A stretch of DNA of 24,830 nt, from positions 1 through 24,830 of the forward strand of contig CAZUVQ010000015.1 in assembly GCA_964623915.1 (NCBI GenBank), given 5' to 3'. Source of the stretch: CAZUVQ01 sp964623915 (lineage in GTDB: Bacteria > Bacillota > Clostridia > UMGS1883 > UMGS1540). The notes beneath the pieces were generated by a model. It worked only from the letters and a program-made list of their open reading frames with translations. It did not search any database and was not told the DNA's origin. Below are positions 6,907 to 15,529 of the stretch, one piece after another. Positions within the stretch are counted from its first letter, which is position 1. Each line of letters starts with the position of its first letter. The position numbers were made by a program, and so were the translations under genes.

Positions 6907-7022
6907 TGTAGTGCACCTCCTAAATTTGTTTGATTCCTCCGCATCACTCCGCATCAGATGAACCTTTCGGCAACTCACCTAACTCATGAGGCGTGTGGTT
7001 TATTCGTAAATAAACTACGAAC
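6907..7022 (-). promoter_or_regulatory. Structured 5' leader of rpsB
   Basis: From the predicted start near 7022 the leader RNA can form a hairpin at its 5' end (stem GTTTATT/AATAAAC, 6998-7015). Further on is a stem AGGTGA/TCATCT enclosing GCC-GAAA-GGT with a GNRA tetraloop. A perfect tandem 10-base repeat follows (TGATGCGGAG twice, 6937-6956 on the minus strand), before the ribosome site. S2 autoregulates its own operon in enterobacteria through a leader of different structure; a comparable role here is inference. Confidence 0.4.
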
Positions 7023-7028
7023 TTTGTA

Positions 7029-7057
7029 ATTATACACCAAAAGAGCTTTGTTTGCAA
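7029..7057 (-). promoter_or_regulatory. Sigma-A promoter of rpsB-tsf
   Basis: On the minus strand, TTGCAA (7052-7057), 17 bases, TATAAT (7029-7034). It is a strong promoter, as expected for a ribosomal operon. Confidence 0.85.
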
Positions 7058-7103
7058 GCATTATTTTATTTTTTACTAAAATTTGTAGATTTTTAATTAA
7101 AAC

Positions 7104-7132
7104 TTGAAATTTTTATGAAAATAATGTAAAAT
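7104..7132 (+). promoter_or_regulatory. Sigma-A promoter of the DUF3048 gene
   Basis: TTGAAA (7104-7109), 17 bases, TAAAAT (7127-7132), about 29 bases before the start codon. It is divergent from the rpsB promoter. Confidence 0.7.
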
Positions 7133-7161
7133 TAATTAAAATAATAAGACAGGAGAATAAC

Positions 7162-8169
7162 ATGAAAAAAATATTTTCACTTTTACTCGTACTGTTCATT
7201 ATATTTATGAGCGGATGTAAAATTACTGACGTAGCTGAACAAACGCAAACTAACCTCACTGATGCAGAAAATGAAAAAGCAGAAACAAATGAATTTTATA
7301 AAAAGTATTATGACAGTTCGTTGCGGCCATTTGCTGTTATGATTGATAATGACTCGAATGATTCAAGACCCCATGCAGGTCTTACCGATGCTTATCTTGT
7401 TTATGAAATAACGGTGGAAGGCAATGCAACACGCCTTATGGCATTGTTTGCAGGAGATACAAAGGTTGAAAAAATCGGCCCCGTAAGGTCAGCAAGGCAT
7501 TATTTTCTTGACTATGCATCAGAACACGATGCCCTTTATGTTCACTTTGGATGGAGCCCTCAGGCGGAAAGAGATATTTCTGCTATCGGAATAAATAATA
7601 TTAACGGAATTTCCGAAGACGGAACAACATTCTGGCGCGAGAGAAAATATGCAGGTGATTATCACAGTGCATATACATCTTACGAAAAAATTGTTAAATC
7701 AATAAAGAACAAGGGATACAGAACAAAGCTTGAAAAAACACCATTGAAGTTTGCCAAGGTAACAAAAGAAATTGATGGTGATATTTGCGAAGAACTTAAT
7801 ATTCCTTATGCAGGCTTTTATGGGGTTACATATAAATATAACAGCGAAACTACTTTTTATGAGCGTTATCTAAATGGTTCACCTCACCCAATTCAGGAAA
7901 AAGGTAAAATTGAAGCACAAAATATTATAGTATTGAAAATGAAGCAAATATCGCTTGGTGATACAAGCGGAAGAATTGATATATCAGATGTAGGTTCAGG
8001 CGAAGGCTATTATATAACCTGCGGAAAATCTGTACCTATTACATGGGAAAAAAGCTCACGTACCGAAAGTACCGTTTTAAAAGATAAAAACGGTGACGAA
8101 ATAGCTCTAAACCCCGGTCAGACTTGGGTTCAGATAGTATCTTCAAATCAAAGCTTTACAATGCAATAA
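7162..8169 (+). CDS. DUF3048 (YerB-like) lipoprotein
   Basis: 335 residues with a Lys-start, a hydrophobic core and lipobox FMSGC, giving a lipidated Cys at residue 19, so it should be anchored on the outer face of the membrane. The DUF3048 core begins at about residue 57 (RPFAVMIDNDSNDSRPHAGLTDAYLVYE) and continues through MALFAGDTKVEKIGPVRSARHYF, with the C-terminal DUF3048 half to about 330. YerB-type proteins are common in Firmicutes and have no established reaction. ATG 7162 has AGGAG seven bases upstream. Own promoter and terminator make it monocistronic. Confidence 0.88.
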   Translation: MKKIFSLLLVLFIIFMSGCKITDVAEQTQTNLTDAENEKAETNEFYKKYYDSSLRPFAVMIDNDSNDSRPHAGLTDAYLVYEITVEGNATRLMALFAGDTKVEKIGPVRSARHYFLDYASEHDALYVHFGWSPQAERDISAIGINNINGISEDGTTFWRERKYAGDYHSAYTSYEKIVKSIKNKGYRTKLEKTPLKFAKVTKEIDGDICEELNIPYAGFYGVTYKYNSETTFYERYLNGSPHPIQEKGKIEAQNIIVLKMKQISLGDTSGRIDISDVGSGEGYYITCGKSVPITWEKSSRTESTVLKDKNGDEIALNPGQTWVQIVSSNQSFTMQ

Positions 8170-8172
8170 ATT

Positions 8173-8199
8173 AAAAAAGAGCCCTGTGGGCTCTTTTTT
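8173..8199. terminator. Bidirectional rho-independent terminator
   Basis: AAAAAAGAGCCC-TGT-GGGCTCTTTTTT is a near-perfect palindrome. It serves the DUF3048 gene on the plus strand and the queA-tgt-phosphoesterase run on the minus strand, whose last stop lies 20 bases away. Confidence 0.93.
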
Positions 8200-8218
8200 A
8201 TACTATGTTAGCTTACAA

Positions 8219-8680
8219 TTAAAAATTTATAACGCAAGCTGATAATCTGCCGTTTTCAATTTCTATAATGCCATAAGAAGGAGTTACTGCATAACCGGCA
8301 CTACCGGGATTTAGCAGCCTTACCCCGTTCACAGTATCATCAAAAGGCTTGTGGGTATGACCAAAAAGCCCAATTTGAGCACCTAATGCTTTAGCTTTAT
8401 CCGCCAGCCTTGTTTTATCTGTTTTAACGCTGTATTTATGCCCGTGAGTTATAAATATTTTTATACCGTCAAATTCAAGTACCTTTTCGGTTTTTTCAAA
8501 AGAAAACTCATTGTTGCCTATTATGGTTTCAACTTCTATCCCTGTTTTTCTTTGTATTTCATCTGCATCGGATTTCATGTCTCCAAGATGAATGATGAGG
8601 TCAACCCCGATAAGGTTTTTGCAAAGCCTTAAGCAATTATCAATATTTCTGTGTGTATCGCTAAAAACTATGATTCTCAT
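8219..8680 (-). CDS. Metallophosphoesterase, YfcE/MJ0936-type phosphodiesterase
   Basis: 153 residues covering a complete small calcineurin-like fold with all metal-site motifs: D8-x-H10 (FSDTH), GD at 33-34, GNNE at 55-58 (commonly GNCD or GNHD), H79 in THGHKY, and GHTH at 107-110. Proteins of this group hydrolyse phosphodiesters in vitro with Mn or Ni; the natural substrate is unsettled. The start overlaps the tgt stop in an ATGA junction, so it is translationally coupled to tgt. That placement does not by itself imply a role in queuosine synthesis. Confidence 0.93.
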   Translation of the reverse strand: MRIIVFSDTHRNIDNCLRLCKNLIGVDLIIHLGDMKSDADEIQRKTGIEVETIIGNNEFSFEKTEKVLEFDGIKIFITHGHKYSVKTDKTRLADKAKALGAQIGLFGHTHKPFDDTVNGVRLLNPGSAGYAVTPSYGIIEIENGRLSACVINF

Positions 8681-9810
8681 TTCGCTCTGCCCTCAAATAG
8701 TGGTCCAAAATGGTCAGCAAATTGTGCAAACCTTTGTTCTTCGATTGCCGCTCTTATCTGCTCCATAAGCCTGTTGTAAAAATAAAGGTTATGGAGCACA
8801 CAAAGCCTCATGGCAAGCATTTCACCCGCTTTAAATAAATGCCTGATATATGCCCTTGAGTAGTTTTGACATGTGGGACAGACACAGCCCGGCTCTATGG
8901 GCAAGCTGTCACGCAAATACCTTTGGTTGTTAAGATTTACAACTCCATTATGGGTAAACAGGTTGCCATGCCTTGCATTTCTTGCCGGCATAACACAGTC
9001 AAAAAAATCAACGCCACGCCGAACGCCCTCAAGAATGTTACGGGGCGTACCGACACCCATTAAATACCTTGGCTTGTCACAAGGCATATGAGGCTCTACT
9101 TTATCTATTATATTATACATATCTTCATGTGATTCACCGACGGCAAGCCCACCTATTGCGTAACCGGGCAAATCAAGGCGCGCAATTTCATCCATATGCC
9201 AAACCCTGATGTCCTCATGTGTACCACCCTGATTTATTCCGAACAGCAGTTGTTCTTTGTTTATTGTCTCGTCAAGGGAATTTAGCCTTTTATTTTCTTC
9301 TTTACAACGCACAAGCCATCTTGTTGTTCTTTCAGCGGATGATTTTGCATAATCGTGAGGGCATGGGTTTTCAACGCATTCATCAAAAGCCATTGCAATT
9401 GTTGATGCAAGGTTTGATTGTATCTGCATGCTTTCCTCCGGCCCCATAAAAATCCTTTTGCCGTCAACATGGGAATTAAAATAAACGCCTTCTTCTTTTA
9501 TTTTACGAAGGGACGCAAGGGAAAACACCTGAAAACCGCCGCTGTCTGTAAGAACAGGCCCGTCCCAGTTCATAAATTTTTGAATACCGCCCATGTCAAA
9601 AATTACATCATCACCGGGCCTTACATGAAGATGGTATGTGTTTGATAATTCAACCTGACAGCCGATTTCTTTTAGGTCATGAGAAGATACTGCGCCTTTT
9701 ATGGCGGCACATGTCCCAACATTCATAAAAACAGGGGTTTGAATTGTTCCGTGAACAGTTTTCATTTCCCCTCTTCTCGCCCTGCCATCCTTTAAAATTA
9801 CTTTAAACAT
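8677..9810 (-). CDS. tgt: tRNA-guanine transglycosylase (queuine/preQ1 tRNA-ribosyltransferase)
   Basis: 377 residues, normal for bacterial Tgt, which swaps G34 for preQ1 in tRNAs with GUN anticodons (Asp, Asn, His, Tyr). Seen: general-base Asp89 in DSGGFQVFS, GINQGG and GGLAVGE substrate-pocket motifs, nucleophile Asp271 in FFDCVMPARNARHG, and the zinc site Cys309, Cys311, Cys314, His340. All key residues are present, so the enzyme should be active. It overlaps the end of queA by 8 bases and the following phosphoesterase by 4. The upstream queA is disrupted, so Q synthesis past the preQ1 step may be impaired unless that disruption is an assembly error. Confidence 0.97.
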   Translation of the reverse strand: MFKVILKDGRARRGEMKTVHGTIQTPVFMNVGTCAAIKGAVSSHDLKEIGCQVELSNTYHLHVRPGDDVIFDMGGIQKFMNWDGPVLTDSGGFQVFSLASLRKIKEEGVYFNSHVDGKRIFMGPEESMQIQSNLASTIAMAFDECVENPCPHDYAKSSAERTTRWLVRCKEENKRLNSLDETINKEQLLFGINQGGTHEDIRVWHMDEIARLDLPGYAIGGLAVGESHEDMYNIIDKVEPHMPCDKPRYLMGVGTPRNILEGVRRGVDFFDCVMPARNARHGNLFTHNGVVNLNNQRYLRDSLPIEPGCVCPTCQNYSRAYIRHLFKAGEMLAMRLCVLHNLYFYNRLMEQIRAAIEEQRFAQFADHFGPLFEGRAK

Positions 9811-10797
9811 TTATTTTATCCTCACACTTTTCTAAATACATTGCATCACCAAAGCTGAAAAACCTGTATTTTTCCTTAACTGCTTCACTATAAGCCTTTA
9901 ACACGTTTTCTCTTCCGGCAAATGCTGATACAAGCATAATCAGTGTGGATTTTGGGAGATGAAAATTAGTTATTAGACAGTCAACAACCTTAAATTTATA
10001 GCCGGGGAATATAAATATGGAGGTGTCCCCCGTCGCTTTCTCAATATTACCCTCACTGTCTGCTACGGATTCAAGTGTTCTGACTGAGGTTGTTCCGACG
10101 GCAACTATCCTGCCACCGCTTTTTCTTGTGCTGTTTATAATATTGGCGGCTTCCTGTGTAACCTCATAATGCTCGGTGTGCATAATATGTTCTGAAACTT
10201 TATAGGCTTTGACCGGTCTGAAGGTTCCAAGCCCCACATGCAAAGTCAAAAAAACAGTGTTAACACCCATTTCACGGATTTCGTCAAGAAACTTATTTGT
10301 GAAATGAAGGCCTGCTGTAGGTGCCGCTGCTGACCCTGCTTCCTTTGAATAAACAGTTTGATACCTGTCCTTGTCCAGCAGTTTTTTTGTTATATACGGC
10401 GGCAGAGGCATTTCACCCAGCTCATCGAGTATTTCCTCAAAAACACCGTCAAAACTAAATTTCACAATTCTGTTACCGTTATCAAGAACATCTGTAATTT
10501 TCGCAAAAAGCTTACCGCCGAATATAAATTCTGCGCCTTCTTTTGCCCTTCTGCCGGGCTTTAGAATGACCTCCCACGTATCAAGGGCAAGCCTTTTAAG
10601 AAGCAAAAACTCCATAGCGGCTCCGGTAACCTTTTTTGTGCCATAAAGCCTTGCCGGAATTACCTTTGTGTCATTTAATACAAGGCAATCGCCTTTTCTT
10701 AGATATTGCTTAATAACCGTGAATCAGTTCTTTCCAAAAGAGGCTCCTGAGCTATAAGCTCAGGAGGCAAATAGTAATCAAATTCGTCTGTATTCAT
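9803..10797 (-). pseudogene. queA: S-adenosylmethionine:tRNA ribosyltransferase-isomerase, frameshifted by internal deletion
   Basis: QueA moves the ribosyl group of SAM onto preQ1-tRNA to make epoxyqueuosine. The true N-terminus starts at ATG 10795-10797 (MNTDEFDYYLPPELIAQEP...) and reads well to TDSRLL, then hits TAA at 10699-10701. The family sequence resumes in another frame at about 10707 (IKQYLRKGDCLVLNDTKVIPARLYGTKKVTGAAMEF) and is clean to the end, including SAAAPTAGLHFT, LHVGLGTFRP, TTSVRTLES and NFHLPKST. Relative to other QueA proteins about 17-19 residues are missing at the joint, so the lesion is a short non-multiple-of-3 deletion. The 3' part alone can read from ATG 10615 (270 residues) but lacks the N-terminal strand region. 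It could be a genuine pseudogene or a collapse in this gapped assembly. Confidence 0.85.
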
Positions 10798-10847
10798 AAA
10801 TATAAAATTCAGCCTTTCCGTTCTATGTGTTAAATTGAGGTAATATA

Positions 10848-12101
10848 TTATAAAATCTCAATATCATTGAAATAAAAATTGAGTATTTCTATATATGTTT
10901 TACCTTCATCAGCCATTGCCTTTGCTCCCCATTGGCTCATCCCAACTGCGTGTCCCCAACCGCGACCATTAATTTTTATTATTGTTTCATCCGGCAAGGG
11001 AACTTCCATATTTGGTTCTTCAATATTTGGTTCTTGAGTTTCATCTTTAATTTTTTCATCTGGTTGGTCTTTTTGGGGCTGTTCAAAACTTATCTCAAAT
11101 TGCTGACTGAATACTAAATCGCTTCCGATAAGACGCCTTACCGAATCTAATTTTTCTGTTTTTGTGCCAAGTGTTCCGTTAATTGCCATTTCAGTTACTC
11201 TGCCCGTTTCTGATTGTTTCAATACTTCAATAGACAGTATATCACCAATGTTATTGCCTTTTGAAGCAAGCCTTTCCTCAAGCTCACCGACAGTTATTGT
11301 ACTTGTCCAATTATATCTTGTGGCTTCACTTTCTTTTTCATAAGGGTCAACAATGCTTTTAATATATGGACAGTTGCCTCCCCACACATTAACAGGGTCC
11401 TCCGTTGTACCGCCGCCCGAAGAAAAATAGAAAACAGAAACAGGTACACCGTCATATCTGACAGACTGACCGGCAGTTTCCGAGCAAGCCAATATAGTAG
11501 ATTCACTCTCACCCTTCACACCCACATATACCTGCGAATTTTGAGTGGGACACAAATCAAAACCGTATTTTTTAAATTTATTTAAGTTTGTTTTTGCATA
11601 TGTTCTTGCGCAGACAGCTTGTGCCTTTAAAGCCTCAATGTTCCACGAGGGTGACATCTCTTTTCCCACAACGGAAAAAAGGTATTCCTCAAGCCCTAAA
11701 ACATTAACAACGGTCATATCACTGCCTTCAATTCGTTTAAGGCATATAAAGCCACGGTAATCGTCACCATTAACTCCAATAATCCCGTAAGCCGGTTTGA
11801 TTGTTACCTCACCGCCTGAAGCTATGTAGTAATTCCCATTTATGAAGTAGTCAGAATCACCACTTTTTGTAATTACAATCTCATCTTCAAGCATTGAAAA
11901 CCTGTACTGGTAATTTTCGTTTTCACCTAAGCAAATATTAAAACCGCCCTTACTTGTTAAACGAACTTCATTTACATCTTCAGTTCCGTACAAAAGCCCG
12001 ATACGAATTTCCATGTATTCATTATACTGGTCTGCCGCAACAGAAGCACATAAAATGAAAATTAAAGTCACAAAAATAAATATAGCTGCTAATCTTTTCA
12101 T
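10848..12101 (-). CDS. SpoIID/LytB domain protein, secreted or membrane-anchored glycan hydrolase-like
   Basis: 417 residues beginning with a signal/anchor segment (residues 4-23). The SpoIID core starts around 125: GLEEYLFSVVGKEMSPSWNIEALKAQAVCARTYA carries the conserved Glu that is catalytic in SpoIID, then SSGGGTTEDPVNVWGG. The C-terminal motif GRGWGHAVGMSQWGA is at about 382-396. Between them is an acidic, Pro-rich linker (about 345-375, with EPN repeats) not usual in SpoIID. SpoIID is a lytic transglycosylase acting on denuded glycan during engulfment; this may be SpoIID itself or a vegetative paralogue. ATG 12099-12101 has AGGAG. A sigma-A-like promoter directly upstream argues for a non-sporulation paralogue, though weakly. 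Confidence 0.9.
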   Translation of the reverse strand: MKRLAAIFIFVTLIFILCASVAADQYNEYMEIRIGLLYGTEDVNEVRLTSKGGFNICLGENENYQYRFSMLEDEIVITKSGDSDYFINGNYYIASGGEVTIKPAYGIIGVNGDDYRGFICLKRIEGSDMTVVNVLGLEEYLFSVVGKEMSPSWNIEALKAQAVCARTYAKTNLNKFKKYGFDLCPTQNSQVYVGVKGESESTILACSETAGQSVRYDGVPVSVFYFSSGGGTTEDPVNVWGGNCPYIKSIVDPYEKESEATRYNWTSTITVGELEERLASKGNNIGDILSIEVLKQSETGRVTEMAINGTLGTKTEKLDSVRRLIGSDLVFSQQFEISFEQPQKDQPDEKIKDETQEPNIEEPNMEVPLPDETIIKINGRGWGHAVGMSQWGAKAMADEGKTYIEILNFYFNDIEIL

Positions 12102-12127
12102 ATAGCATTCTCCTGACGTTTTTCTTC

Positions 12128-12156
12128 AGTTTACTATAAAAAGAAGATTTTTTCAA
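12128..12156 (-). promoter_or_regulatory. Possible sigma-A promoter of the SpoIID-family gene
   Basis: On the minus strand, TTGAAA (12151-12156), 17 bases, TAAACT (12128-12133). The -10 matches four of six bases. Confidence 0.5.
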
Positions 12157-12180
12157 CGTATTAACAGAAATGTAACATAA

Positions 12181-12208
12181 AATTAAAGCAGCCGACGGCT
12201 GCTTTAAT
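12181..12208 (-). terminator. Terminator after the Asp23-family gene
   Basis: A 13-14 base stem (AAATTAAAGCAGCC and its complement) with a 3-base loop begins at the stop codon. The T-rich minus-strand 3' arm ends in TTTAATTT. Confidence 0.8.
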
Positions 12209-12616
12209 TTATTCAATACCTTCTTCAATGATTTCAACTTCAGCAGGTGGCTCGGGTTTTTCAATATTCAAACCGTCTACATGAATATTTACTTTCGTTA
12301 CCAAAAGACCTGTAATATTCTCAACCTTTTCTTTTACTTTTTCCTGTATCTCCCAGGCTACTTCGGGAATTCTGAACCCGTAAGCTACAAGAATATGAAT
12401 ATCAATATTCACTTCGCCTTCCGTTATATCCACCTTAATGCCTTTTGTAGCATTTTTTTTGCCGCCAAGACGTTCAACAATACCACCGGCAATTCCACCT
12501 GTGAGTGAGCATACACCTGCAACCTCATAAGTTGCTACAGATGCTATGGATGCTACTACTTCATCTGATATTTTAACTGTTCCGCTATCTTCTATTTTAA
12601 TACTATTATCTTCCAT
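12209..12616 (-). CDS. Asp23/Gls24 family envelope stress response protein
   Basis: 135 residues from ATG 12614-12616, which has AAAGGAGG upstream; an in-frame ATG at 12646 lies over the promoter and is rejected. Family features: GTVKISDEVVASIASVATYEVAGVCSL at about 12-38, a Gly-rich turn (GGIAGGIVERLGGK), then VDITEGEVNIDIHILVAYGFRIPEVAWEIQEKVKEKVENITGL, with V-N-I-H-V-x-G-L near the end and an acidic tail. Asp23-type proteins form a layer at the membrane and are linked to cell-envelope homeostasis; the biochemical role is unclear. Monocistronic with its own promoter and terminator. Confidence 0.93.
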   Translation of the reverse strand: MEDNSIKIEDSGTVKISDEVVASIASVATYEVAGVCSLTGGIAGGIVERLGGKKNATKGIKVDITEGEVNIDIHILVAYGFRIPEVAWEIQEKVKEKVENITGLLVTKVNIHVDGLNIEKPEPPAEVEIIEEGIE

Positions 12617-12636
12617 AAAAATACCTCCTTTTGTAC

Positions 12637-12665
12637 ATTTTACCACGCATTATTGTAATTATCAA
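12637..12665 (-). promoter_or_regulatory. Sigma-A promoter of the Asp23-family gene
   Basis: On the minus strand, TTGATA (12660-12665), 17 bases, TAAAAT (12637-12642), 20 bases before the start codon. It lies in the gap after the glycosyltransferase gene. Confidence 0.75.
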
Positions 12666-12674
12666 GCTTTTTAT

Positions 12675-13985
12675 TTAAATTAATTGTTTGGTTTCTATGT
12701 ATCTCTTACTCACACTGCCGCCTTTTTTGTTAGACATTTCATGACTCTTCAAAAAGTCAATTATTTTCATCCATGCAGACTTAGTATTTTCAAAATCCTT
12801 GAAATGCTCTTCTACATGTGTGTGGTAAAAATCAAGTTCTACCAATATATTTTTAAATTCGTCATTCCCAAAATACCGGCATAGCTTGGGAATAACATAG
12901 GATAGACTTTCTTTCATTTTTGCGATTTCCGCTTCATAATCATCTCTTTGCGTGATATACAACAGGAGCGGCTTATAGCGAATCCAACCAATACAGGCTT
13001 TCAAAAAACGTTTTTTAATTGCCGAGGAATCGCATCTCATTACTTTTAGCTTATTGGGCAGCACACCAAGAAGCAAATACTCATAAGTAGAGAAGCCGTC
13101 GTGAAACGTGTAGCACGGAACTTTGATAATGTCACATTCTCCAATGCAGGTACTAAGAAACGTATCTTCACCTCTTGCCCCCGGCGGATTATAAAAAGGA
13201 AATAATTTATCCGGATTTTGAAGGTTAAATCCCAAATTAGAACCGGACACAAACTTCATTTTGTTTACTTCCAAAACAACCTCTGTTACTTCGCTATTAA
13301 TGACATCAAGGTCTGCATAGGTAACCCCGCCATCGTCCATCTTTTTTTTTACAGAATCCCATGTTATAATATCATTGCTTATTGCTTCAATAAACATTCT
13401 GAAATCATCTTCCGAAAGCTTGTCGTTGAAATCCAAATATGGTATAGGAGAAACATAACCACAATGATGTCCATGTGTCATGTCGGCATTTTCAATATTT
13501 TTGATATGTGTTGACAGAACCTCCTGCCCTTTCCAAACCATGCTGTCATTGATTTTTATGGTGGCTATGGGGTATTCATCATCATCAAGAAAAATAAGAT
13601 AGTCCATTTTGTTTTTTAAAGCAAAATACAAAACCGCATTCCTTTTCATTGCATAGCCTTCACCAAATATCAATTTAGCTTCTTTTAAACTGATAACTTT
13701 CTTTTCAACCAGATATTGCACTTCATTTGTTATAGAAGAATTCCCTAAGTAATATGCCGAATCCACCATATTCAATATTTCCTCATCCGTAATTTTGTAA
13801 TCACTTACTTTAGTTTTGAAATACTTCAAATCGTAGGCGACAAACAGATGGAGCGCAATTTTTTTATTATCAACCAATCCGGATTCATTCCAGTTATCGA
13901 CATAGGTTTTTACCACGTTTTTAAAATTTTTGCGCCCTGTGACAAAGCCGACGCCGACATTTAATTTCTTTTTCTCTATCCTCAT
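12675..13985 (-). CDS. Glycosyltransferase-like protein
   Basis: 436 residues from ATG 13983-13985, which overlaps the upstream stop as ATGA; a TTG at 14006 is less likely. It has a GT-A-like look: GVGFVTGRKNFKNVV at the N-terminus, a long helical insert, GYAMKRNAVLYFAL, then LIFLDDDEYP, a DxD-type metal/nucleotide-sugar motif at about 140-149, and later GSNLGFNL and ARGEDTFLSTCIGE, which resembles the acceptor-side ED motif of family-2 enzymes. No membrane segments, so probably cytoplasmic or membrane-peripheral. Donor and acceptor are unknown. It is the third gene of an operon with a two-domain glycosyltransferase, suggesting joint synthesis of one glycan. No terminator is visible behind it. 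Confidence 0.8.
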   Translation of the reverse strand: MRIEKKKLNVGVGFVTGRKNFKNVVKTYVDNWNESGLVDNKKIALHLFVAYDLKYFKTKVSDYKITDEEILNMVDSAYYLGNSSITNEVQYLVEKKVISLKEAKLIFGEGYAMKRNAVLYFALKNKMDYLIFLDDDEYPIATIKINDSMVWKGQEVLSTHIKNIENADMTHGHHCGYVSPIPYLDFNDKLSEDDFRMFIEAISNDIITWDSVKKKMDDGGVTYADLDVINSEVTEVVLEVNKMKFVSGSNLGFNLQNPDKLFPFYNPPGARGEDTFLSTCIGECDIIKVPCYTFHDGFSTYEYLLLGVLPNKLKVMRCDSSAIKKRFLKACIGWIRYKPLLLYITQRDDYEAEIAKMKESLSYVIPKLCRYFGNDEFKNILVELDFYHTHVEEHFKDFENTKSAWMKIIDFLKSHEMSNKKGGSVSKRYIETKQLI

Positions 13986-15529
13986 ACAATCTCTACTGCT
14001 TCCCAATGTACTAAAGTGGGGTTCATGTCCATAATTGAATCATATTGCTCCCTAATTCCATATATAGCATCCGGATCCAGTCGTTGATATCTTTTGTGCT
14101 TTTCCTCCCTGTCCTTCTGCGATGCCCAACCGAAATGCTTTACACGAAATTCTGATTCAGCCTTTGGAAATGAGAACGTATTTACCGGAAACCTTCCGCA
14201 ATGCTGTGGAATCTCATTCCAGGTATAATGGAATCCGGGCTGATATCGCATTAGAAATGTTTTATAAACACTGTGTGCATTCCAATATTCATCCTCACGA
14301 TAGTGGGTTTTATTCCACATATCATATAGCCTGAATGAGTAAAAATCATAGTTTTTATTATCAATAAGTTCCTGTGCATTGTCCCAAAAACCATCCTCTA
14401 ATAGCTCATCGGCATCTAAATTCAAAATCCAGTCGGGATTTGTTTTTATTGTTTCAGTCCATTGTTTTTTTCTAAGCGATGCTTCACTTGCAAACATAGA
14501 ATGCTTATTTTTGATAATATGCAAGGGAATATCACTTAATATTTCCCTGCACATTTGTACGGTGTTGTCACTGCTTCCGTCATCTATAATAACTGCTTGT
14601 GCAATATGTCCCTTTAGACTACTCAGTACTCGTTTCAGATAACGCTCCTCCTCATTTTTCACAACCATGGAAAGGGTAATTTTATTTCCGCTCTCTTTAT
14701 ACTGACGTACAAATGCAAGGTCGGTTTCATGCTTCGTTACGTAAGATGAAACCCCCTCCAAGTCTTGCTCCCTGTAAATATGGTATGCAGGATAATGTGT
14801 ATCAACAAAGAGAGGAATTCCAAGCACAGCCGCTCGTATACAGAAAAACCGATCTTCACCATGTATGGTTAAGTTCTTGATTGGCTCAAAGCTAACACCT
14901 TTTACCAACGCCTTTCGGCTAATCAGTGTGCATGCGCCTAAACCGCCAACTTCATATAAACCGGGAATTCTCAACATGTTCAAAAACTTCGTTTGTCTTA
15001 TATCCATCTCTTTATCACTTAATTCCTCGCCTAACCGCTTAGGCACCAAATCATATTCGTCAAACAACCAAACATTTGGCTCAAACGGTCTGTCATTATG
15101 CCACTGACTCCAAAATATCTCTGACACAATATCTTTTTTTGCTTTTTTGAGGTGCTCAATTAAGCCGGGATATAAAACCAAATCAGAGTCTGCAAAAAAC
15201 AAATAATCATAATGATTATCTATTGCATATCGAATAATGGAATTTTTATAATTTGCCACCTTTAACATTAAATCATCATCCCAATGATGCGATTCATCAT
15301 TGCACAAATATATGCCTTCCTCTTTGCCCAAAACGGTGATAACCTTTGAATTTTCCCTTTTGAATTCTGCCAATAAACGGCTGGAACCTTGATCAATGTT
15401 ATCATCAACAAACATATAATCAAGTGAAATGCTATCCCTGCTTATTTTTTTTAAGGACGTTAGAAACTCCTGCAATATTTCCGGTTTTTGATAAACCGGA
15501 CTGCCGACCAATACTCTTTTTTTTTCCAA
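13982..15529 (-). CDS. Tandem two-domain glycosyltransferase
   Basis: About 515 residues with two glycosyltransferase units. The first (about 1-275) has a VGSPVYQKPEIL start, YMFVDDNIDQGSS and LFFADSDLVLYP as nucleotide-sugar/metal motifs, and GEDRFFCIRAA near its end. The second (from about 284) is a canonical GT2 domain: TLSMVVKNEEERYLKRVLSSL, VIIDDGSSDNTVQMC, LNLDADELLEDGFW. Start choice: AAGGAGG at 15535-15541 lies five bases before TTG 15527-15529, whereas ATG 15542-15544 contains that ribosome site inside its own codons and has none upstream; I prefer the TTG. ATGA overlap with the next gene couples translation. No signal peptide. Product glycan (surface polysaccharide, glycoprotein or spore glycan) is unknown. 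Confidence 0.88.
   Translation of the reverse strand: MEKKRVLVGSPVYQKPEILQEFLTSLKKISRDSISLDYMFVDDNIDQGSSRLLAEFKRENSKVITVLGKEEGIYLCNDESHHWDDDLMLKVANYKNSIIRYAIDNHYDYLFFADSDLVLYPGLIEHLKKAKKDIVSEIFWSQWHNDRPFEPNVWLFDEYDLVPKRLGEELSDKEMDIRQTKFLNMLRIPGLYEVGGLGACTLISRKALVKGVSFEPIKNLTIHGEDRFFCIRAAVLGIPLFVDTHYPAYHIYREQDLEGVSSYVTKHETDLAFVRQYKESGNKITLSMVVKNEEERYLKRVLSSLKGHIAQAVIIDDGSSDNTVQMCREILSDIPLHIIKNKHSMFASEASLRKKQWTETIKTNPDWILNLDADELLEDGFWDNAQELIDNKNYDFYSFRLYDMWNKTHYREDEYWNAHSVYKTFLMRYQPGFHYTWNEIPQHCGRFPVNTFSFPKAESEFRVKHFGWASQKDREEKHKRYQRLDPDAIYGIREQYDSIMDMNPTLVHWEAVEIV

Noticed and set aside
9219..9645. Several 60-76 codon frames opposite and within tgt
   Set aside because: tgt is strongly conserved in its own frame; these are alternate-frame readings without start signals.
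10371..10646. 91-codon plus-strand frame inside queA
   Set aside because: Antisense shadow of the conserved QueA coding frame.
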